A stretch of DNA of 64,000 nucleotides from Metellina segmentata (Eukaryota; Arthropoda; Arachnida; Araneae; Tetragnathidae): positions 95,799,172-95,863,171 of the forward strand of contig OX375874.1 in NCBI GenBank assembly GCA_947359465.1, written 5' to 3'. The translations under genes and the position numbers were made by a program. Of this stretch, positions 39,401 through 45,400 are shown piece after piece (within the stretch, counting starts at the first letter, position 1; each line of letters starts with the position of its first letter). The notes under the pieces are model-generated. The model made no database searches. It saw only the letters and a list, made by a program, of their open reading frames with translations, and was not told the origin of the DNA.

Positions 39401-42400
39401 CTATTATACCAGTTAAGACTGCCTTATTTTATAGTATCATTTTATTTAATGACACATTTTAACAGCTAATTTGTAAATAAGGGTTGTGTATAAAAGATTA
39501 CCAAGCATGGATAAATATTTCATATCTAGTCAAAAAAATATAATTTCCTTGATTTTTCAGTTGGAAATTTATTAAAATGATGAAAATTACCCAGTATGCA
39601 CTGTTTACAAGTACAAAAGGTTTTAAAATTGTAACAATATAAAGTGTTGCTTTGTAGTTGTACAGATTTTAAGTAAATTTTGTTTAAATGTTGTTCTTAA
39701 TACAATCATTAGAGCAATATGTTAAATGAAGAACTGATAAATTGTATAGCTACTATTTTATTTTAAACAATATATACATCAAATATTACAACATTTGAAA
39801 AAAAATTTTGTAATTGCACTACAACAAAAGTAACTTTTTTTTTATCAAATTAACACAGCTAAGATTCTGTCTGTTATTATAAAGTTAAATTAACTGCTGG
39901 AATGTGACTTCATAAAATCACTAGCAAGTAAGACATGTTTAAGTTCTAGTTCCTCTATGCTACATAACAATATAAAACAATTTAGATAACTCATTCAAAA
40001 CTGATTTTCAAAAACAAAATTATGTTCTTAAAGAATCCCCTATACAAATAAAATATTTTATTACACTTACACTTTACCATCCATATTTTTCAACACAGCA
40101 CTACGATTGCTTACTGTTAGTATTCCTGAAAGAATAAAATAGTGTCAAAATAAAAATAATCCAATTAAATGAACTGCAAAATTTCATAACTGTTTAAATA
40201 AATACAAAAATAGGAAAGTAATGTATACAATATCTTATAGGCTGGGAAGGAGGTTACAAACTTTTCCAAGTTTCTTAAATAATATAGCAATCAAAAACTT
40301 CTCATCTTTTATTAAATTCTGTACTAACATTTATAATTCTGAAAACCTGCTTTTGATAAGTTTGACCAATTTTCTTTTTCAAAAATATTTTTAAAGCAAG
40401 TCTAGCAGGAATTTACAATTTTTAATCTATTACCAAAATCTTTACAAAAAAAATAAATTTCCATAGTTGGTCATTCCTATATTTATTCATTTCACAATGA
40501 CAGAAAAATAGAAATGATAAGCCCATAAAATCTAAAAAGTTAGCATGACAGAGAACAATAATAAATGTGAAAGGTATGAACACTTACCATCACCTTCCCA
40601 TACTTTATGCTAGAAAAAATATTACAGAAATTAATGCTTTACATTAAAATTTATTATATACAGCATAAAAGTGCAGATGGTAACAAATTTTTTAAATCCA
40701 AAATTCATCACAAATTTGTAATTGAACATGTTTTCTGCTGCATTTACCATTTTGTCATAGCTATTTATGCTGCATTTACTATTGTGTTATCACAGTACAT
40801 ATTGAAACTCATTGTCATAGGTGACCCCTTTCAACATGAAAATCAAATTTTTTTTATTTTTTTTGTATTTATCATTTTATAGTTTGAATACTTACTCTTG
40901 CAACACATAAATTTTCAGGTCACAAAAAGTGAAAAACAGATAACATTTTTGCTGTAAAGTTCTTAGCACACAAAACCTGAAAACAATACTTACTCAAAAA
41001 CAATTGAACATGAAACAGAAAAAAAAAAAGGCTTATATAGCAAAAGCAATGAATAAAATATTTTAATAAAACATCATTCAAAATAGATAAAAAGATTGAT
41101 ACAGAAAATTTTCGAATTTTGAAATGAGCAAACAGTTGGGTTTCCTTCAATTTAAGAACATTAAGATCTATTTGGCGAAAAATTATAATTTAGCACTAAT
41201 GTTCCAAATACGGTGATTAAAAAATAATTCACAAGGTCAAGGCAAGTGTAAGCTTTATCTTATAAAGTTTCCAAAGAGAGATCAATTCAATTTCCAGATC
41301 ACTTTGACAAACCTTCTACAGTGGCAATCACAGAAAATTTCATATTCTGCTTCATAATACATGTTTTAAGTTTTTAAATTACAGATTGGTGTAAAAAAGG
41401 AAATACAAATTTCCTGCGTTTAAAATTGATTTATAACACTTGAAAAAGTTTGCAATTACAATTGCTATTTTTGCAATGCTACAAGCAGTACTGCAGTACA
41501 CAGATAAGTACTATTATCCTGAGCACGACGGTTTGGATCCCAATACTTTTTGAATCCCTATTTATTTCTAATTCAGTTGCACAAAAAGGCTCTAAAAATG
41601 CTTAATTCATAGAAGTGGTGAATATTTAATATAATAGATATTTTGCCTACTTTTTTTATAAAACACTTCAGGAAAACTAATTTGTGGAAAATTTATTCAA
41701 TAAATCAAATTGTGAGCTTCTTTCAAAATTTTATCAAGCATTTTTATCAACATCCAATTTTATGATAAACTTCTCATATAAAAGATTTTCAATTTTAAAT
41801 TCATTTAAACTATAAAATATTTATATACCAGAAAAGATTTATAGCAGATGTTTCTACCTTTTTTCCAGAGCGCTTACACCACATGACATTAAAGCAAAAT
41901 ACATCTGCCTTTGTAGAATCAGAATAGGAAGAAGTAGGACTAGATTGGCAATTTCTGTGTTTATTTTCGATATCATGACCAGAAGTCTTTTTCAAACTAG
42001 AGGTTATTTTATCACAGTTTTTAGGAAGATTAGTCACATTAGATGAAACCGAAATAATCTTTTTTTCTTCAGCAATGCTTGTAACTCTGGCTACTGGCTT
42101 GGAAATAAGTTTCAGGATTTCATCTGTACTTCGCAAAGCAGTGTTTGTAGTTTCTCTTTGTTCACTGGTACTGGAAGAACTATCCTACATAGTTCAGAAA
42201 AAGACAATTTAATAAATACTGTTAAGAACAGAAATACAACTTGGATGCTTGATAAAATTACAAAACAATTATTCATGTAATTAGTCTTCATACTTTTGTT
42301 TGCAACTTTGAACTGCCTTAAGCAATACACCCTCCCTTCCCCTTTTTTAACTGCCAGGAGTTCCATCTATATACAGAGATGCCAACTTGCAATGGAAGTT

Positions 42401-45400
42401 TTCAGTTGTTCCAAAGGAAAAAATCAGTAGTTTTAAGAGTTTTTCAGTAGTCAAGTAAAATTTTAAGAAATCAGCTTTAATAACATGCATATACCATTAA
42501 TTAAAATATTTCATTACAAATTTGAAATATATGCAACACATTATAATATTTAGAATTAGTAAGGTATATCATACACGAAAACAGATATATGGAACCAATA
42601 GGTGATGTGAAAAAATTATAACACATTTCTAACAATTGAAAAAATTGTTCATAAAAATATTTAATAATTAAATATAAGCACTCACCCCCATTTACCAAAA
42701 AAATATATAATAATGAAAAATAAGTAAACTAATAGATGAGTTGTGAAAAATAAATAAAATTGAATTTTTCCGTAGAAAAATCATCATTTTCGTAATCCAT
42801 AGTACCCGATTCACTTCTGTAGAAACTACGGAGAATCAATAGTAGTTGGCATCTCTGTATGTATATAAAAAGCATGTGTGTGTATTCTCTAATAACAAAT
42901 CTACACCGTTTGACCAATCCACACCAAATTTAGTACACTTATACTTTAGAAAACTTACGCTATTTATTTTCTGACTTCAGACCAATCTGTAGCCATGAAA
43001 ATTGGTACACAGGTAGTCCTAAAAGTGTCTCTTGAAAACCAATTTTAAAAATCTAAAGTTTGCTTACCTGCAATAAATGGACATGGACAAGGAAACACGT
43101 TTTACAGGGTCTCTGTATTTGAGTTAACGCAGGGAAATGTTGTGGTCATATTTTAGCTATCGAGGTAGGAAACATGTTCCACAGGGTTTGTATATTTGAG
43201 TTAACACTGGGAAATGTCGTGGTCATATTTGAAACCCGAGCAATGCCGGGTTATTCAGCTAGTTTTATACACTAAAATAAAAAGCAGAAACACAGCTAGA
43301 GACAGGCCTATGTATACGAAACACTAAGTTTTGGATAACTAACAGGGCCGCCAAAGCACTTTGTAAAACAGTACCTTTAGTTACCCCCAGCACCTTATAC
43401 TTGGTCTTCAAACAATGCTGTGTGGAGTAGAAGTAGAAAACAGCTGGAGTAGCTTGACACAAAATAAACCATCCACACTTTTAACAGGGAATTACTATAC
43501 ATTTTGTCTCATGAATGTCTCCTTCAAGAGACTAGATTGTATAGATTTACTTATCGTTTTCTATACCATTGGGAGAGTAAAAGATCCAAGTCATAAATAC
43601 CCCCCCCCCTATTATGAAGCAGAAGGTATAATTAAAAACAAGGATTCATGCTATTGGTAAAAAAATAAATTTTCTTCATCTATGAATTTTTAGAAAAAGT
43701 TTGACAAAAATTACGAGAAGTTGCCAAAAACTTTGAAATTAGGAGCTTTATTTTGCACAAAAAGGTGCCCTTTATTCGCCAAGGTTGAAAAATAGTAAGG
43801 TACGAAGAAAAATTATGATTAAAAAAAAGTCAGATTTATTCGATTTAAATAAATTTTTTTAGATTTAAATTCGATTTTCATGATTTTAATTATTCCCTTG
43901 CTTATACAAGTTTAAACTTGTTGGACATGAGGATTGCAAACCAGTGTAGTTTCTAGATAGTTTCGAATAACATTAAACATCACTGTTTGTGAATAACATT
44001 AATGTATTAGGAAATATAGTAGTGTAAATTAAGGGAAGATTAAAATGCGATATAGGAATTTGCAAAACTAATTACACAACAGTGTCAATAGAAGAGCACA
44101 AATACTGTAAGCTGTTGTTCCATCTGGTTCTCAGGTAATTTAGATTCGTATGATTTTAATCCATAACCAGTGGTTTGAAATTTTTTGTACCTAGATAAAC
44201 AAGGCTGCAGGATCCCACTAACACATATAAGTAATAAATTTCTATATCATTAATCAACAATCCAATTCCCTAACTTTTATTTACTATACATGAATAAATG
44301 TATGGATTTTATTTAATTATAAATTATCTGAAGACTTGAGAAAATAATCATGTCACCAATAGAAAATACAAAATGAACTTGCAACAAAATTTGTGAGAAC
44401 ATTTCATAAATACTAAGCTTTCAGCTACTTATTTTTGAAAATGGTATTTGTAAGTAAATAATAAAAAACGAAACATGAAAATATATGAATTGATATATCA
44501 AAAAACATGCCTATTTTTCAAATTTTCCTTGCAATAAGTATTTTAAATTTCCAAGCACTTTAAAAGGGTTTATACGTAAAACACAAGAAAATGAACCACT
44601 TCTCTATGAAAGCAGCACAGAATATAAGCGTAATAGCACTCTCACAGTACATCCCAATTAAGTGGAATTTGGACTAGCAATAAAATAAAAAAAACACTGT
44701 GATCATTAAATTAGCTTTCCACTTCAATCCATAATCTAATTTGTCAATATACTCAGTCAATTGTCAAACAAGGAATGAACTTTTAAATTCAAAATCTATA
44801 AACACAGAATAGTTATGCTAGCAGTATAAATAATTTCTAGATCAATGTATAAAATTTCCCTCGAGAATCTGAAGAAAACATTTCAATGTGATGACATGTT
44901 GATTTTTTCATAGCTATTTTTAAACAGACTACTTATCTTCTCTACTATTATAAAAGGAAGTGTCCGTGTACAGCATTCAGTGTTCTGATGAATCTATGGC
45001 ACTTACAATAATGAAATTCGGCACACAGGTAGTTCAAATTTTTTTGCAATTTTTGTATCCAGTGCCCGAATTTTAAAATTTTATCTGAAATATTTTAAAA
45101 TGAATTTATTAGTTTTTTTTACTGTTCTTTCTTACCTCCAAAAAGTGATGTCAGAATGAAGAAACGATCAGATTTTGCGATTCTCGACTGCTGACGTCAC
45201 AAGTGTTTTTTTGTCCGAACTGCCTTTGAAACCATGTCAAGTTTTTCGATTCTAGTGTGTTTTGATTTACGTTGTTGATAACAGCCACCTTGAGGCTATC
45301 GTAGAGCTCGTTTGCGATGAAAAAACCAAATGGGAATACATAGCAATCACCGGGGGTTGACGAGCAGTGGTCACACCTGACCTGTTATTCTTAGTTCTTA

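Noticed and set aside
41810..41857. Extension of RAD54B exon 2 past [10 protein letters not shown]
   Set aside because: The extension ([15 protein letters not shown]) runs into a stop or breaks the phase with exon 3; the donor after GKK fits both.
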